From: Duganella rivi
GTDB lineage: Bacteria; Pseudomonadota; Gammaproteobacteria; Burkholderiales; Burkholderiaceae_D
DNA length: 64,000 nucleotides
NCBI RefSeq assembly: GCF_009857435.1
Contig: NZ_WWCK01000001.1
Coordinates: 682,001 to 746,000, forward strand
Direction: 5' to 3'
Position 1 is the first letter of the stretch. Each line of letters begins with the position of its first letter. A program made the position numbers and the translations under genes. Below are positions 46,833-57,844 of the stretch, one piece after another. The notes under the pieces were generated by a model. It searched no databases, was not told the origin of the DNA, and saw only the letters and a list, made by a program, of their open reading frames with translations.

Positions 46833-48049
46833 AGTCTGCCACCACGCATCAGAACCCGGTTCTCGTAATCGATCCTGAGCAGAATCGCGAGTCCGATGCA
46901 GTTAATTACAACGCCCGTGCCGCCATAGCTCATCAGCGGCAGGGTCAAGCCCTTGGTTGGCAGTAAGCCCAGGTTTACACCCATGTTAATAAACGTCTGC
47001 ACGCCGATCCAGATGCCGATGCCCTTGGCCGTCAGGCCGGCGAAGGTCTGATCGATGGCGATGGCCTGGCGGCCGATATCGAAAGCGCGCTTGATAATCC
47101 AGTAGAACATCGCGATCACCACCAGCACGCCGGCCAGGCCGAGTTCTTCGCCGATCACCGCCAGCAGGAAGTCGGTATGCGCTTCCGGCAGGTAGTGCAG
47201 TTTTTCCACGCTGCCGCCCAGCCCAACGCCAAAAAGCTCGCCGCGCCCGAAAGCGATCAGCGAGTGGGTCAGCTGGTAGGCCTTGTTCAATGCGTTGTCC
47301 TCTTCCCACGGATTGAGGTACGCGAAATAACGCTCGCGGCGGAATTTCGACAGCGCGATGATGGAGCCGAAGATCACCACCAGCACCGCGCCGATGCCGC
47401 CGAACCAGATCGCGTTGATCCCGCCCAGGAACAGGATGCCCATCGCGATGCAGACGATCACGCCGAAGGCGCCGAGATCCGGCTCCAGCAGCAGCAACAG
47501 GCCGACGAAACCAACCGCCGCCGCCATCGGCATAAAGCCCTTGGTCAGCTTGTGCATATACTGCTGCTTGCGCACGGTGTAGTCGGCGGCGTACAGCACG
47601 GCCACGACTTTCATCAGTTCCGAGGGCTGCACGTTGAATACCTTGAGCGACAGCCAGCGGCGGCCGCCGTTGACCACCACGCCGACGCCGGGAATCAGCA
47701 CCAGCACCAGCAGCACCAAGGTGCCGATAAACAGGTACGGCGCCGCCTTCTGCAAATCGGCGACGCGGATGCGGAATACGAACAAGCCCACCACCAGCGA
47801 AACAGCGATGAACATCATCTGGCGTTGCAGGAAGTAGGTGTTCTGCCAGCGCACATAGTTGGCGAACTTCGGCGAATCCGGCAGCGAGATCGAGGCCGAA
47901 TACACCATCACCATCCCGAGCAGCATGAGCAGCAGCGTGACCCAGACCAGCGGCTGGTCATACTCCATCATCTTCGACTGCCGCGCGCGACTCTCCATCG
48001 GCGTTTCAGCCGACTTGGAGCCAAAGCGGAACGGCAGCTGGAAGGCCAT
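46829..48049 (-). CDS. ftsW: Peptidoglycan glycosyltransferase FtsW
   Basis: 406 residues from the ATG at 48049, which shares one base with the murD stop. The frame is open 33 codons further upstream, but only as a shadow of murD. SEDS-family protein with ten TM segments; signatures [39 protein letters not shown] and the conserved [11 protein letters not shown] near the C-terminus. Polymerises septal glycan together with FtsI. Confidence 0.96.
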   Translation of the reverse strand: MAFQLPFRFGSKSAETPMESRARQSKMMEYDQPLVWVTLLLMLLGMVMVYSASISLPDSPKFANYVRWQNTYFLQRQMMFIAVSLVVGLFVFRIRVADLQKAAPYLFIGTLVLLVLVLIPGVGVVVNGGRRWLSLKVFNVQPSELMKVVAVLYAADYTVRKQQYMHKLTKGFMPMAAAVGFVGLLLLLEPDLGAFGVIVCIAMGILFLGGINAIWFGGIGAVLVVIFGSIIALSKFRRERYFAYLNPWEEDNALNKAYQLTHSLIAFGRGELFGVGLGGSVEKLHYLPEAHTDFLLAVIGEELGLAGVLVVIAMFYWIIKRAFDIGRQAIAIDQTFAGLTAKGIGIWIGVQTFINMGVNLGLLPTKGLTLPLMSYGGTGVVINCIGLAILLRIDYENRVLMRGGRL

Positions 48050-49581
48050 TAGATCTCCTGTCCCGCGTCGAGGGCGATGTCGCGCACGGTGTCGATGAAC
48101 ACCTGGGCGCGATGCGCGTAGTTCTTGAACATGTCCATGCTGGCGCACGCGGGCGACAGCAGCACGGCGTCGCCGGCTTGCGCCAGTTCGCTCGCGCGCT
48201 TGACCGCTTGCGGCAGGTCGGTGCCGCAGTCTTCCAGTTCGTACGCCAACACCACGCCCTGCTCGCGCGCGGCCGATTCCAGCGCGGCGCGGATTTGCGG
48301 GGCGTCGCGGCCGATCAGCAATGCGGCGCGGGCATAGCGGGCGACTGGTTCGGCCAGCGGCGCGAAGTCCTGTCCCTTGCCGTCGCCGCCGAGGATGACG
48401 ACCAGGCGCTGGTTTTCGCCGGTGAAGGCTTTGCCGAGGCCATTCAATGCGGCCACGGTAGCGCCGACGTTGGTGCCTTTGCTGTCGTCGTAATATTCGA
48501 CGTCGTTGATGGCGCTGACCAGTTCAACGCGGTGCGGCTGGCCGCGATATTCGCGCAAGCCATGCAGCAGCGGCGCCAGTGGCAGGTCGATGGCGCGGCA
48601 CAGCGCCAGCGCGGCCAATGCGTTGGCGGCATTGTGCACGCCGCGAATTTGCAGTGCGTCGGCAGGCATCAGGTTCTTGACGATGCACTCGACCGGTGGC
48701 GGTGGTGGATCGTTCTTTTTGCGTTTCTTCGGTTCGCCCTCTTCTTCCGCCGGGATGGCGGTGGCGAGCCACAGCACGCCGCGTTCGTTGTTCAGGCCAA
48801 GGTCGTCGCGCAGCGTTGGCGCGTCGGTGCCGAAGGTGACATTATGGCCGGTGGCGCTGGCCATGCGCATGGTGGTGGCGTCATCGCGGTTCAACACGCG
48901 CACAGTGTTGGCAGCGAAGATGCGGTGCTTGGCGGCAGCGTAGGATGGCATGTCGCCGTGCCAGTCCAGGTGATCCTGCGTGACGTTCAACACGGTCGCC
49001 GCGTCGGCTTCCAGCGTGAAGGTGGTCTGCAGCTGGAAAGATGAGAGTTCGAGTACCCAGACTTCCGGCAGCGTTTCTTTATCGAGCACTTCGCGCAGCA
49101 CGTCCAACGCCGCTGGGCTGATGTTGCCGGCCACGCGTACAGTTTTGCCAGCGCGTTCGCACAGTTGGCCGACCAGCGTGGTCACCGTGGTCTTGCCGTT
49201 GGTGCCGGTGATGGCGATGATCTTCGGCTCGTAGCTGTGCGATGCTTTCAGCGATTCCAGCGCCTGCGCGAACAACTCGATCTCGCCCCACACTTCAATG
49301 CCAGCGGCCATGGCGGCAGGATTAATCTCTGCCAGCTCGCGGTTCGGCGCCAGGCCAGGGCTGACGGCCACAAAGTCCACGCCTTCCAGCAGCGATGCGC
49401 CGAAGGGGCCGGCGACGAATTCCGCTTCCGGCAGCGCTTCTTTCAGCGCAGGCAAACGATCCGGCGACTCGCGCGTATCGGCCACGCGCACGCGCGCGCC
49501 GCTGCGGGCGAGCCATAGCGCCATCGCCAGGCCGGATTCACCCAGCCCGAGTACCAGTGCGTTTTTGCCTTCGTAAATCAT
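48049..49581 (-). CDS. murD: UDP-N-acetylmuramoylalanine--D-glutamate ligase MurD
   Basis: 510 residues; longer than E. coli MurD (438). [14 protein letters not shown] at the N-terminus, ATP site [16 protein letters not shown], the lysine-region [13 protein letters not shown], and [15 protein letters not shown] in the C-domain. The extra length comes mostly from an insert around residues 275-295 ([18 protein letters not shown], about 48,700 in the window), a charged and proline-rich loop. Adds D-Glu to UDP-MurNAc-L-Ala. Confidence 0.96.
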   Translation of the reverse strand: MIYEGKNALVLGLGESGLAMALWLARSGARVRVADTRESPDRLPALKEALPEAEFVAGPFGASLLEGVDFVAVSPGLAPNRELAEINPAAMAAGIEVWGEIELFAQALESLKASHSYEPKIIAITGTNGKTTVTTLVGQLCERAGKTVRVAGNISPAALDVLREVLDKETLPEVWVLELSSFQLQTTFTLEADAATVLNVTQDHLDWHGDMPSYAAAKHRIFAANTVRVLNRDDATTMRMASATGHNVTFGTDAPTLRDDLGLNNERGVLWLATAIPAEEEGEPKKRKKNDPPPPPVECIVKNLMPADALQIRGVHNAANALAALALCRAIDLPLAPLLHGLREYRGQPHRVELVSAINDVEYYDDSKGTNVGATVAALNGLGKAFTGENQRLVVILGGDGKGQDFAPLAEPVARYARAALLIGRDAPQIRAALESAAREQGVVLAYELEDCGTDLPQAVKRASELAQAGDAVLLSPACASMDMFKNYAHRAQVFIDTVRDIALDAGQEI

Positions 49582-50750
49582 CAGCGCAGTTTCAACGTCG
49601 AGAGTCCAACCAGTACCAAGATCATCGTGATAATCCAGAAGCGCACGACGACTTGGGTCTCTTTCCAGCCTTTTTGTTCAAAGTGGTGGTGCAGCGGCGC
49701 CATCAGGAACACGCGGCGGCCGGTGCCATAGCGCTTCTTGGTGTATTTGAACCAGCCCACCTGAATCATCACCGACACCGTCTCCGCAACGAAGATGCCG
49801 CCCATGATGAACAACACAATCTCTTGACGCACAATCACCGCAATAGTTCCCAACGCACCGCCCAGCGCCAACGCGCCGACGTCGCCCATGAACACTTGCG
49901 CCGGATGGGTGTTAAACCACAAGAACGCCAAGCCCGCGCCAGCCAGCGCGCCGCAGAAGATAATCAATTCGCCCGCGCCAGGAATGTGCGGAATGAACAA
50001 ATACTTCGAATACGTCGAGCTACCGGTCAGGTAAGCGAACAGGCCCAGTGCCGAGCCGACCATAATCGTCGGCATAATCGCCAGACCATCCAAGCCGTCA
50101 GTGAAGTTAACGGCGTTGGACGAGCCGACGATGACACAGTAGGTCAGCGCGATGAAGCCCCACACGCCCAGCGGGTAGCTGATGGTTTTAAAGAACGGCA
50201 CAATCAAGTCAGCCTTCGGCGGCAGATCCATTTCAAAGCCGGAACGCACCCACGCGAAGAACAGTTCGAATACTTGCGCGGTGCTGGTGGCCGACACCGA
50301 GAAAGCCAGGTACAGCGCAGCGGCGATACCAACCAGCGACTGCCAGAAATACTTCTCGCGCGAGCGCATGCCTTCCGGGTCTTGATACACCACCTTGCGG
50401 TAGTCATCCACCCAGCCCACTGCGCCGAAGCCCAGCGTGACGATCAGCACCGGCCAGATCAAGCGGTTCGACAGGTCGCACCACAGCAGCGTAGCAATCG
50501 CGATCGACAGCAGAATCAGCACGCCGCCCATGGTTGGGGTGCCGTGTTTTTTCAAGTGCGTTTGCGGGCCATCGGTACGCACGGCCTGGCCGTACTTCAT
50601 CGCGGTCAGTTTGCGGATCACGAACGGGCCGGCGGCCAGGCCGATAAACAGCGCCGTCGCGGTAGCAAACACCGCGCGGAAAGTGATGAAGTTGAAGACG
50701 CGGAGTATCCCGACGTCCTGCTGGAAAAATTGTGCGAGCCAGAGCAGCAT
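49581..50750 (-). CDS. mraY: Phospho-N-acetylmuramoyl-pentapeptide transferase MraY
   Basis: 389 residues with ten TM helices. Catalytic aspartates are in [10 protein letters not shown] and [11 protein letters not shown], and the late motif is [15 protein letters not shown]; the PMGG-like TPTMGG stretch and the [12 protein letters not shown] loop are present. Makes lipid I in the inner membrane. Its stop shares one base with murD ATG (TGATG). The start lies two bases after murF. Confidence 0.97.
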   Translation of the reverse strand: MLLWLAQFFQQDVGILRVFNFITFRAVFATATALFIGLAAGPFVIRKLTAMKYGQAVRTDGPQTHLKKHGTPTMGGVLILLSIAIATLLWCDLSNRLIWPVLIVTLGFGAVGWVDDYRKVVYQDPEGMRSREKYFWQSLVGIAAALYLAFSVSATSTAQVFELFFAWVRSGFEMDLPPKADLIVPFFKTISYPLGVWGFIALTYCVIVGSSNAVNFTDGLDGLAIMPTIMVGSALGLFAYLTGSSTYSKYLFIPHIPGAGELIIFCGALAGAGLAFLWFNTHPAQVFMGDVGALALGGALGTIAVIVRQEIVLFIMGGIFVAETVSVMIQVGWFKYTKKRYGTGRRVFLMAPLHHHFEQKGWKETQVVVRFWIITMILVLVGLSTLKLR

Positions 50751-50752
50751 GA

Positions 50753-52162
50753 TTAGTGACCTTCCTTGTTAGCTTGTTGCGACCCAATCAAATGCTGCAC
50801 GACCCGCTCCATCTTCATGAAACGGGAGCCCTTGATTAATACAGTTGCATCGGGCGACACCGCTGCGTCCACCGCAGACAGCAAATCGCCAAAGTTTTCA
50901 AAATGACGAATGTTCGCGCCTTGCATCGCATTTGCCATGAAAGCGGCCAGTTCGCCTGTTACCAGCACCGTATCGATGCCTTTGTCCTGCGCGTATGCGC
51001 CTACTTCTTCGTGGAACTCGCGGCCTTGCGTGCCGACTTCGCCCATATCGCCGAGCACCAGCACGCGCGGCGCGGCGGCTTTCGATAGCACGTCGATGGC
51101 GGCGCGTACCGAGTCCGGGTTAGCGTTGTAGGTATCGTCGATCACCACGGCGCCGTTGGCGGCCTGCTTCTTCTGCAGACGGCCGCTGACCGGCGCGAAG
51201 GTGTCGAGTCCCAGCTTGATTTTTTCCAGCGGCACGCCGGCGGCATAGGTGCACGCCACTGCGGCCAGCGCATTGCGAACATTGTGTTCACCAGCGGCTT
51301 GCAGGCGCACGAAGAACTGGCGCGTGTCTGCTTCGCTTTCGCAGATGGTGATGAACATCTCGCTTTCGAAATCGCTGGCGCGGTAGGTGCAGCTCACTTC
51401 TGCATCCTTGGTCAGGCCGAAGCGCAGCATGCGGCGGCCGGCCGACAGTTCTTCCCAGATGCAGGTGAACTCGTCGCCATGCGGGAACACGGCTACGCCG
51501 TCGGTCGGCAGCGCGGACAGCACCGAGCCGTTCTCGCGCGCGACCGCTTCCACGGTGTGCATGAATTCCTGGTGCTCGCGCTGGGCGTTGTTGACCATGG
51601 CGATGTTCGCGCCGGCGATGGCGGCCAGGCGGCCGATTTCGCCCGGATGATTCATGCCCATCTCAATGACGGCCGACTGCTGTTGCGCATCCATGCGGAA
51701 CAGCGTGAGCGGCACGCCGATTTCGTTATTCAAATTACCGCGCGTGGCCAAGCGGCCTTCTTCGCCATGGGCTGCGGCGAGGATCGCGGAGATCATTTCC
51801 TTGACCGTGGTCTTGCCGTTGCTGCCGGTGACGCCAATCACCGGGATGCTGAACTGCTTGCGCCAGTAGTTGGCGATCTGGCCCAGCGCCACCAGCGTGT
51901 TTGGAACAACGATAGCCGGCAGCGGGAAACCTTCCGGCATTTCTTCAACAACGACAGCGGCAACGCCCTTCTCCGCGACTTGCGCGAGGAAGTTGTGGGC
52001 GTCGAAAACTTCGCCGCGCAAAGCGACGAACAAAGCACCTGCGGCTACGCTACGGCTGTCGGTCGACACGCCGTTGAATACGAGGTCGTGCAACTGCGCA
52101 CCGGCTCCCACGAAACGGGCGCCGGTCAGAGAAGGCAGAATTTGTGCGACTGATGCACGCAT
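50753..52162 (-). CDS. murF: UDP-MurNAc-tripeptide--D-Ala-D-Ala ligase MurF
   Basis: 469 residues. N-domain [24 protein letters not shown] site [30 protein letters not shown] and [15 protein letters not shown] in the C-domain. Joins the Ddl product to the stem tripeptide. Start ATG shares one base with the murE stop. Complete length. Confidence 0.97.
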   Translation of the reverse strand: MRASVAQILPSLTGARFVGAGAQLHDLVFNGVSTDSRSVAAGALFVALRGEVFDAHNFLAQVAEKGVAAVVVEEMPEGFPLPAIVVPNTLVALGQIANYWRKQFSIPVIGVTGSNGKTTVKEMISAILAAAHGEEGRLATRGNLNNEIGVPLTLFRMDAQQQSAVIEMGMNHPGEIGRLAAIAGANIAMVNNAQREHQEFMHTVEAVARENGSVLSALPTDGVAVFPHGDEFTCIWEELSAGRRMLRFGLTKDAEVSCTYRASDFESEMFITICESEADTRQFFVRLQAAGEHNVRNALAAVACTYAAGVPLEKIKLGLDTFAPVSGRLQKKQAANGAVVIDDTYNANPDSVRAAIDVLSKAAAPRVLVLGDMGEVGTQGREFHEEVGAYAQDKGIDTVLVTGELAAFMANAMQGANIRHFENFGDLLSAVDAAVSPDATVLIKGSRFMKMERVVQHLIGSQQANKEGH

Positions 52163-53718
52163 TAATTCGTCCTCATCATGGTTAAACGGGCCGACAGCGC
52201 CAGTTGCGCGTGATCGGCGTCGGAGAATGGCAGTTTCTTGCCCTTGATTTCCTGGTACGGCTCATGGCCTTTACCTGCCAGCAGGATCACGTCCGGCTTG
52301 CCGGCGTGCTTGATCGCGGACAGGATGGCGGCAGCGCGGTCGTCCAGCGTCTGCACCGTGGATGCAGGGTTGTTCTGATCCATGCCGGCCAGGATTTGTT
52401 CGATGATGGCGTGCGGATCTTCGCTGCGCGGATTGTCGCTCGTAACCAGCACGTGATCCGCCGCTTGCGCGATCTTGCCCATCTGCGGACGCTTGCCCGG
52501 ATCGCGGTCGCCGCCGCAGCCGAACACGCACCACAATTGGCCGCCACGGTCGTTGGCCACAGGACGCAGCGCGGCCAGCGTTTTCTCCAGCGCGTCCGGG
52601 GTGTGCGCGTAGTCGATGACGATCAACGGCGCTTCATGGCCGCCGACTTGCTGCATGCGGCCCGGCGCTGGCTCCAGCGCTTCGGCCGCATCGATGGCGG
52701 CGCGCAGGCCCAGGCCTTTGGCGATCATCGCGCCCATCACGCCCAGCGCGTTGCTGATATTGAAGCCCCCCACCAGATGCGTGCGCACTTGCGCCACGCC
52801 CAGCGGGCAGTCCAGATGGAATTCGGTGCCGCCGCTGCGGCCTGCGCGCAATTGGCTAGCGCGCAGCATCAGCACACCGTCGATGTCCGGCTGCGCTGCT
52901 GCGTCTTGCAGCGTGTAGCCGATCAGCGGGATGTTACCAGCCAACGGCGCCTTGCCTTTCAGGTGCGCGATCAGGCGCAGGCCTGCCGGATCGTCCAGGT
53001 TGACCACCGCCGTTTTCAGGCACGGCCAGTTAAACAGTTTGACCTTGGCGGCCTCGTAGGCTTCCATGGTGCCGTGATAGTCGAGGTGATCGCGGGTCAG
53101 GTTGGTAAACAGCGCCACGTCGAAGTGCATGCCCGATACGCGGCCTTGTTCCAGACCGATGGACGACACTTCAATCGCCAGCGCGGTTGCGCCCTGCTCG
53201 CGCAGGTCGGACAGGTTACGCGCCAAGAGTACCGCGTCCGGCGTGGTGTAGCCGGTAACGTCGTATTCCACTTCGCCGCGCGGACGGAACACGCCCACGC
53301 CCAGCGTGCCGATGACCGCTGCCGGCTCACCGGCGCGCGACAGCGCTTGGCCCAGCCACACGGCGCTCGAAGTTTTACCATTGGTGCCGGTCACGCCGAC
53401 GGTGAACATGCCGGCATCCGGCTGCTGATAGAACGCGTGGGCGATCACGCCGGCGTTGGCCTTCAGGTTCTCAACCGTCAGATAAGGCACGGCCCATTTG
53501 TCGTTCCACGCAAAGCTTGCTGGATCGAGCACGATCAACGCTGCGCCGTGCTCGATGGCGCTTTCGATAAAGCTGCGCCCATCACCGGCATCGCCAGGAT
53601 AAGCAAAAAACACATCGCCCAGCTTAATGCGGCGCGAATCCGAAGCCAGGTTCGCCGTTGGCGCCAGCTTGCGGATCGCGGAAGCAATCGCGATTGGGTC
53701 GAAAGTAGAAGTCGTCAC
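52162..53718 (-). CDS. murE: UDP-MurNAc-L-Ala-D-Glu--meso-DAP ligase MurE
   Basis: 518 residues. N-domain SDSRRIKLGDVFFAYPG, ATP site VTGTNGKTSSAVWLG, FTNLTRDHLDYHGTMEAYEA and the C-domain substrate motif TSDNPRSEDP; DNPR is the known marker for meso-diaminopimelate as the added amino acid. The start is a GTG that overlaps the ftsI stop (GTGA). Hence the wall is of the Gram-negative DAP type. Confidence 0.97.
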   Translation of the reverse strand: MTTSTFDPIAIASAIRKLAPTANLASDSRRIKLGDVFFAYPGDAGDGRSFIESAIEHGAALIVLDPASFAWNDKWAVPYLTVENLKANAGVIAHAFYQQPDAGMFTVGVTGTNGKTSSAVWLGQALSRAGEPAAVIGTLGVGVFRPRGEVEYDVTGYTTPDAVLLARNLSDLREQGATALAIEVSSIGLEQGRVSGMHFDVALFTNLTRDHLDYHGTMEAYEAAKVKLFNWPCLKTAVVNLDDPAGLRLIAHLKGKAPLAGNIPLIGYTLQDAAAQPDIDGVLMLRASQLRAGRSGGTEFHLDCPLGVAQVRTHLVGGFNISNALGVMGAMIAKGLGLRAAIDAAEALEPAPGRMQQVGGHEAPLIVIDYAHTPDALEKTLAALRPVANDRGGQLWCVFGCGGDRDPGKRPQMGKIAQAADHVLVTSDNPRSEDPHAIIEQILAGMDQNNPASTVQTLDDRAAAILSAIKHAGKPDVILLAGKGHEPYQEIKGKKLPFSDADHAQLALSARLTMMRTN

Positions 53719-55490
53719 ATGTTCCCCTGTGCTGCTGATTCAGGAATGATGATATGGGTCAGATCCGAGTCCGGCGCGATATTCTTGGCGCGCAGTGCCT
53801 GCGCCGCCAATGCCGAAAACACCGGGCCTGCTACGTCGCCGCCGACGTGCACCGGGCCGCCCGGTTCGTCGATCATGACGGCGATGATGAAACGTGGATC
53901 CGACATCGGCGCCATGCCGACGAAGTTACCGATATATTTGGTTTGCGAGTAGCGGCCGTTGACTACCTTCTGTGCCGTACCGGTCTTGCCGCCGACGCGG
54001 TAGCCCGGCACTTGTGCTTTCACGGCGGAACCGCCCGGCTGCGTCACCATCTCCAGCATCTCGCGCATTTCGGCAGCGGTCTTGGCGCTGATCACCTGGG
54101 TGCCGTGCGGCGCTTCGTGCAGCTTCTGGAACGACAGCGGAATGATGTCGCCGTCGCGGGCGAAGATCATGTAAGCGCGTGCCAGCTGGATCAGCGATAC
54201 CGAGATACCCTGGCCGAAGCTCATATTGGCTTGCTCGATAGGACGCCAGGATTTGTAAGGACGCACGCGGCCAGCGACGGCGCCGGGGAAGCCCCACTTC
54301 GGCTGCTGGCCGAAGCCGACCTTGGTGAACATCTCCCACATATCTTCGGCCGGCATGCCCAGCGCGATCTTGGACGTGCCGATGTTGGACGACTTCTGGA
54401 TGATGCCCTGCACGTCGATCATGTAGTGCGGGTGCGTGTCGTGAATCACGCGGTCGGCAATCACCATCGAGCCGTTACCGGTGTCGAACATGGTGTGCGG
54501 CTTGATGCGTTTTTCGTCCAGCGCGAGGCCCACGGTGAACGGCTTGAGCGAGGAACCCGGCTCGAAGGTGTCGGTCATCACGCGGTTGCGCAGCTGTTCG
54601 CCGGTCAGCTTGGAACGGTCGTTTGGATTGTAGGTAGGCCAGTTGGCCAGCGCCAGCACTTCGCCGGTGTGCACGTCCAGCACCACCGCTGCACCAGCCT
54701 TGGCGTGGAACTTCTCTACCGCGTCTTTCACCTGGGTGAAAGCGATGTACTGGATCTTGCTGTCGATCGACAGGGTCAGATCTTTACCGTCGTGCGGCTC
54801 GCGCACCGACTCGATGTCTTCGACGATGCGGCCAAGGCGGTCTTTGATCACGCGGCGGCTGCCGGTCACGCCCTGCAGCGTTTTCTGCTGCGCCAGTTCC
54901 ATCGATTCCTGGCCCTGGTCTTCCACGTTGGTGAAGCCGACCACGTGGGTCGTCACTTCGCCCTGCGGGTAGAAGCGCTTGTATTCTTTGCGGGTCTGGA
55001 TGCCGTCGATACCGAGCTTGGTGATCTGCGAGGCCACGTCCTCTTCCACCTGGCGTTTCAGGTAGACGAAGCTGCGATCGGAATCGAGTTTCTTTTGCAG
55101 TTCGGCGTCGCTCATGTCGAGCAGCTTGGCCAGCTGTTTCAGCTTGGCCGGCGGCGCTTCCTGCACATCATCCGGGATCGCCCAGATGGCTTTCACCGGC
55201 ACCGACGATGCCAGCACCTGATTATCGCGGTCGGTGATCTTGCCGCGCGTGGCCGGCAGTTCCAGCGTGCGCGCGTAACGGATCTCGCCCTGCTTTTGCA
55301 GGAACTGGGTCGACAAGCCTTGCAGCCACAGGGCGCGGCCGGCCAATGCGGCGAATGCGGCAAACAATACGAACAGCACAACGCGCGAGCGCCAGGTCGG
55401 CAAGCGGACTGCCAATACTGGGCTCTTGGAGAAGGCCACGCCTTTGGAGGCGGCCACGCGCGAGGTGTTCACATTGCTGCCGCGGCTCAT
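53715..55490 (-). CDS. ftsI: Septal peptidoglycan transpeptidase FtsI (PBP3)
   Basis: 591 residues from the ATG at 55490, which overlaps the ftsL stop as ATGA. One TM helix at about 36-52, the PBP dimerisation domain, then transpeptidase motifs SXXK (S313 and K316 in EPGSSLKPF), SXN (KSSNIG) and KTG (GGKTGTAQK). Cross-links septal wall with FtsW. The long open frame upstream of 55490 is a shadow of ftsL. Confidence 0.97.
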   Translation of the reverse strand: MSRGSNVNTSRVAASKGVAFSKSPVLAVRLPTWRSRVVLFVLFAAFAALAGRALWLQGLSTQFLQKQGEIRYARTLELPATRGKITDRDNQVLASSVPVKAIWAIPDDVQEAPPAKLKQLAKLLDMSDAELQKKLDSDRSFVYLKRQVEEDVASQITKLGIDGIQTRKEYKRFYPQGEVTTHVVGFTNVEDQGQESMELAQQKTLQGVTGSRRVIKDRLGRIVEDIESVREPHDGKDLTLSIDSKIQYIAFTQVKDAVEKFHAKAGAAVVLDVHTGEVLALANWPTYNPNDRSKLTGEQLRNRVMTDTFEPGSSLKPFTVGLALDEKRIKPHTMFDTGNGSMVIADRVIHDTHPHYMIDVQGIIQKSSNIGTSKIALGMPAEDMWEMFTKVGFGQQPKWGFPGAVAGRVRPYKSWRPIEQANMSFGQGISVSLIQLARAYMIFARDGDIIPLSFQKLHEAPHGTQVISAKTAAEMREMLEMVTQPGGSAVKAQVPGYRVGGKTGTAQKVVNGRYSQTKYIGNFVGMAPMSDPRFIIAVMIDEPGGPVHVGGDVAGPVFSALAAQALRAKNIAPDSDLTHIIIPESAAQGNM

Positions 55491-55762
55491 TTGGAGGCCT
55501 CCGGCGTCAGATACTGCGTGCGCGCTGCGGTCAGCGGCGTCATATTCAAATCGCGGCGCGCGATGTCTTCGATGCGCGCGTGCTTGCCCAGCGTGGATTG
55601 ATCCAGCTGCAGCTGCGCCCATTCGATATCCAGCTGGCGGGCCTGCGACTGGGTGCGTTCCAGTTCAATGAACAAGTGGCGTGCCTGATATTGGGCATTC
55701 ACCAGCGACAGGCCGCAAGCGACCAGCAAAATCGTCAGCACCAGATTGATCTTGCCGCTCAT
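55487..55762 (-). CDS. ftsL: Cell division protein FtsL
   Basis: 91 residues: one TM helix at the N-terminus ([16 protein letters not shown]), then a periplasmic coiled coil ([20 protein letters not shown]) and the DUF-like tail [15 protein letters not shown]. FtsL joins FtsB and FtsQ and activates FtsW-FtsI. ATGA overlaps at both ends (rsmH upstream, ftsI downstream). Confidence 0.95.
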   Translation of the reverse strand: MSGKINLVLTILLVACGLSLVNAQYQARHLFIELERTQSQARQLDIEWAQLQLDQSTLGKHARIEDIARRDLNMTPLTAARTQYLTPEASK

Positions 55763-56721
55763 GCGCCCCCCGGGATCGGCAAGCGACGGGCGACGCGCAT
55801 CACCGCCGAACGGGCGCGCGGATTCTCGTCGACTTCTTTATCGGAAGGCTTCATCTTGGACAGCAGCTTGAGTTCCGGCTGCGGCAAGTCGACCGCGCGG
55901 ATCGGCAAGCGGCGATCCGGCTGCTCGACATTGGCCTTGGACGCGAAGAAGCGCTTCACCATGCGGTCTTCCAGCGAGTGGAAGCTGATGATGGCCATGA
56001 TCGCGCCCGGCGCCAGGCTGTCGTAAGCGCGGTTCAGACCGACTTCAAGGTCTTCAAGCTCTTTATTGATGAAAATCCGGATAGCCTGAAATGTGCGGGT
56101 TGCCGGATCCTTGCCCTTTTCCCGAGTCTTGACCGCGCCTGCCACGATGCCGGCAAGCTGTCGTGTGGTTGAAATTGGCTCGACTGCCCTGCGAGCAACA
56201 ATCGCCTTTGCAATCTGAAAAGCAAACCGTTCTTCCCCATATTCCTTTATCACCTTTTCCAGTGTCTCTACGGTTTCAGTGGCAAGCCACTCCGCCGCCG
56301 ACATGCCGCGCGTGGTGTCCATGCGCATATCGAGCGGGCCATCGTTACGGAAGCTGAAGCCGCGCGCGGCATCATCCACCTGCGGCGAGGAGATGCCGAG
56401 GTCGAGCAAGATGCCGTCGACTTGATTAATGCCGCGTTCAGCCAGCGCTTCGCGCATGGTGGCAAAGCTGTCGTGGACGATGGTGAAGCGCGGATCCTTG
56501 ATTTGTTCGGCGGTGGCGATGGCTTGCGGATCCTTGTCGAAAGCGATCAGGCGTGCATTGGCGCACAGTTTCGACAGGATCAAACGCGAGTGGCCGCCGC
56601 GGCCAAACGTGCCGTCGACGAAGACGCCGTTGGCGCGCGCGCCATCGAGCGCCAGCGCATCGACTGCTTCGTCTAGCAGCACCGTGCGATGCTGGAATTC
56701 AGGCACCGTTGTCGTGGTCAT
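55759..56721 (-). CDS. rsmH: 16S rRNA m4C1402 methyltransferase RsmH (MraW)
   Basis: 320 residues. SAM-binding [17 protein letters not shown] at about 33-49, [20 protein letters not shown] (about 101-120) and late [14 protein letters not shown]. Methylates N4 of C1402 in the ribosomal P site. The protein is complete and well conserved, but the stretch encoded by about 56,038-56,290 uses many codons that are rare in the rest of the gene (ATA, AGG, GGG, ACA, CGA, CTT), while the flanks use the genome-typical GC-ending codons. This suggests a recombined segment. mraZ is 11 bases upstream. Confidence 0.96.
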   Translation of the reverse strand: MTTTTVPEFQHRTVLLDEAVDALALDGARANGVFVDGTFGRGGHSRLILSKLCANARLIAFDKDPQAIATAEQIKDPRFTIVHDSFATMREALAERGINQVDGILLDLGISSPQVDDAARGFSFRNDGPLDMRMDTTRGMSAAEWLATETVETLEKVIKEYGEERFAFQIAKAIVARRAVEPISTTRQLAGIVAGAVKTREKGKDPATRTFQAIRIFINKELEDLEVGLNRAYDSLAPGAIMAIISFHSLEDRMVKRFFASKANVEQPDRRLPIRAVDLPQPELKLLSKMKPSDKEVDENPRARSAVMRVARRLPIPGGA

Positions 56722-56732
56722 GTGACGGGGCC

Positions 56733-57161
56733 TTAGAAAGAGAAATTAGCGAGTACATCGGGGGTGCCGGCTTCCATAGCCTGCAGCTCTTTTTCCGCCA
56801 TCTTGGCGGCGTCCCAGATCTCGAAGTGCGAGCCCATGCCCATCATCATCACCTCTTTGTCGATGCCGACGGCGGCACGCAGTTCGGGCGAGATGAGGAT
56901 GCGGCCGGCGGTGTCCATTTCCACGTCGGTGGCGTAACCGAGGAAAATGCGCTGCCAGGCGCGCGCTTGCATAGGCCAGGTGGAGATCTGTTGACGGTGT
57001 TGTTCCCACACAGGACGGGGGAACAGCATGACGCAGCCGTCGGGATGGCGCGTCAGGGTGAGGCGGCCTTCGCACTGGATCGAGAGCGCGTCACGGTGCT
57101 TGGCAGGGATGGACATCCTGCCTTTAGCATCGAGATTGATTGCGGACGCGCCTTGAAACAC
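56733..57161 (-). CDS. mraZ: Transcriptional regulator MraZ
   Basis: 142 residues from a GTG at 57161 that gives the family start [19 protein letters not shown]. Two AbrB-like MraZ repeats carry the signature D-x-K-G-R near residues 11-15 and again as [13 protein letters not shown] near 85-97. MraZ forms rings that bind repeated TGGGN boxes upstream of its own gene; exactly such boxes precede this gene. First gene of the dcw cluster. Confidence 0.96.
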   Translation of the reverse strand: MFQGASAINLDAKGRMSIPAKHRDALSIQCEGRLTLTRHPDGCVMLFPRPVWEQHRQQISTWPMQARAWQRIFLGYATDVEMDTAGRILISPELRAAVGIDKEVMMMGMGSHFEIWDAAKMAEKELQAMEAGTPDVLANFSF

Positions 57162-57251
57162 GTGAATACCTTTTACCTCAGTTGGTTAGCGGAGTCTGAG
57201 AAACTGGCTTCTTGATTTGGATCTTCCCTGTCCGCTAAGTCAGGCAAAATC

Positions 57252-57286
57252 TCCCACAAAAAGACACTTTTTCACACAGATGCCCA
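57252..57286 (-). promoter_or_regulatory. MraZ binding region: four direct repeats at 10-bp spacing
   Basis: On the minus strand TGGGC (57286-57282), TGTGA (57276-57272), TGTCT (57266-57262) and TGGGA (57256-57252) are each separated by five bases. The outer two match the TGGGN box exactly; the inner two are weaker. The first box touches the -10 element. Confidence 0.8.
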
Positions 57287-57314
57287 CTTTAGAGGAAGCA
57301 ATAACAGTGGTCAA
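57286..57314 (-). promoter_or_regulatory. Sigma-70 promoter of the dcw cluster
   Basis: Minus strand: -35 TTGACC (57314-57309), 17-base spacer, -10 TAAAGT (57291-57286). It lies directly upstream of the MraZ boxes and about 125 bases ahead of the mraZ GTG, leaving a long leader. Confidence 0.75.
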
Positions 57315-57844
57315 GCGCTTTCAGCCAATCGAAACGGGGATTTTAGTAATGAAATTAAGGACTTAGCGCGATTCCTTGAAGCCAGCTAGAAATAAAATTA
57401 CCTAATAAATTAAGTACTTATGTAAGGTTGTGAAGGTGTCACCTCATCTATACCCATGTGTTTAATGCTGAAAATGCTTATATAAAAAAATTGAATTAAA
57501 AGCATAAAGTTGCAAACAGCCAACATTGCAGTATCAAATGGACAACATGGGCGGGAGGATGGAAAACGCGGGTATCGGAGAGGGAAAACGCCAGTACAGC
57601 GCACCAGTAGCGCGCTCAAGAGGAATGAGGAACCTTCACAAAACAGCCACAACGAACTTCAGCATTTACTCAACAGCAACAGCATGAACGCAACTTGTCT
57701 ATACAAATTTTGAGCTGCATCACCGTCATTATACGCTTTGAATTCAGCTCGAAACGACTGGAGATTAGGGCGTTTTCGCGGCGGGTTGATAGTGCGAGCA
57801 GCAACTAGGGTTCAGTAGACAGCGCCAAGCACACCCCGCACGAA
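57315..57844. other. AT-richer intergenic stretch with no supported gene
   Basis: About 530 bases between the dcw promoter and the palindrome near glpK. Composition is clearly more AT-rich than the genes around it, above all at 57,350-57,540. Short open frames on both strands (about 67-80 codons) have no start signal and no recognisable domain. I see no RNA gene signature. Confidence 0.6.

Noticed and set aside
57410..57713. Two short open frames in the AT-rich gap before glpK
   Set aside because: No ribosome binding site, no family resemblance, and they overlap each other on opposite strands.
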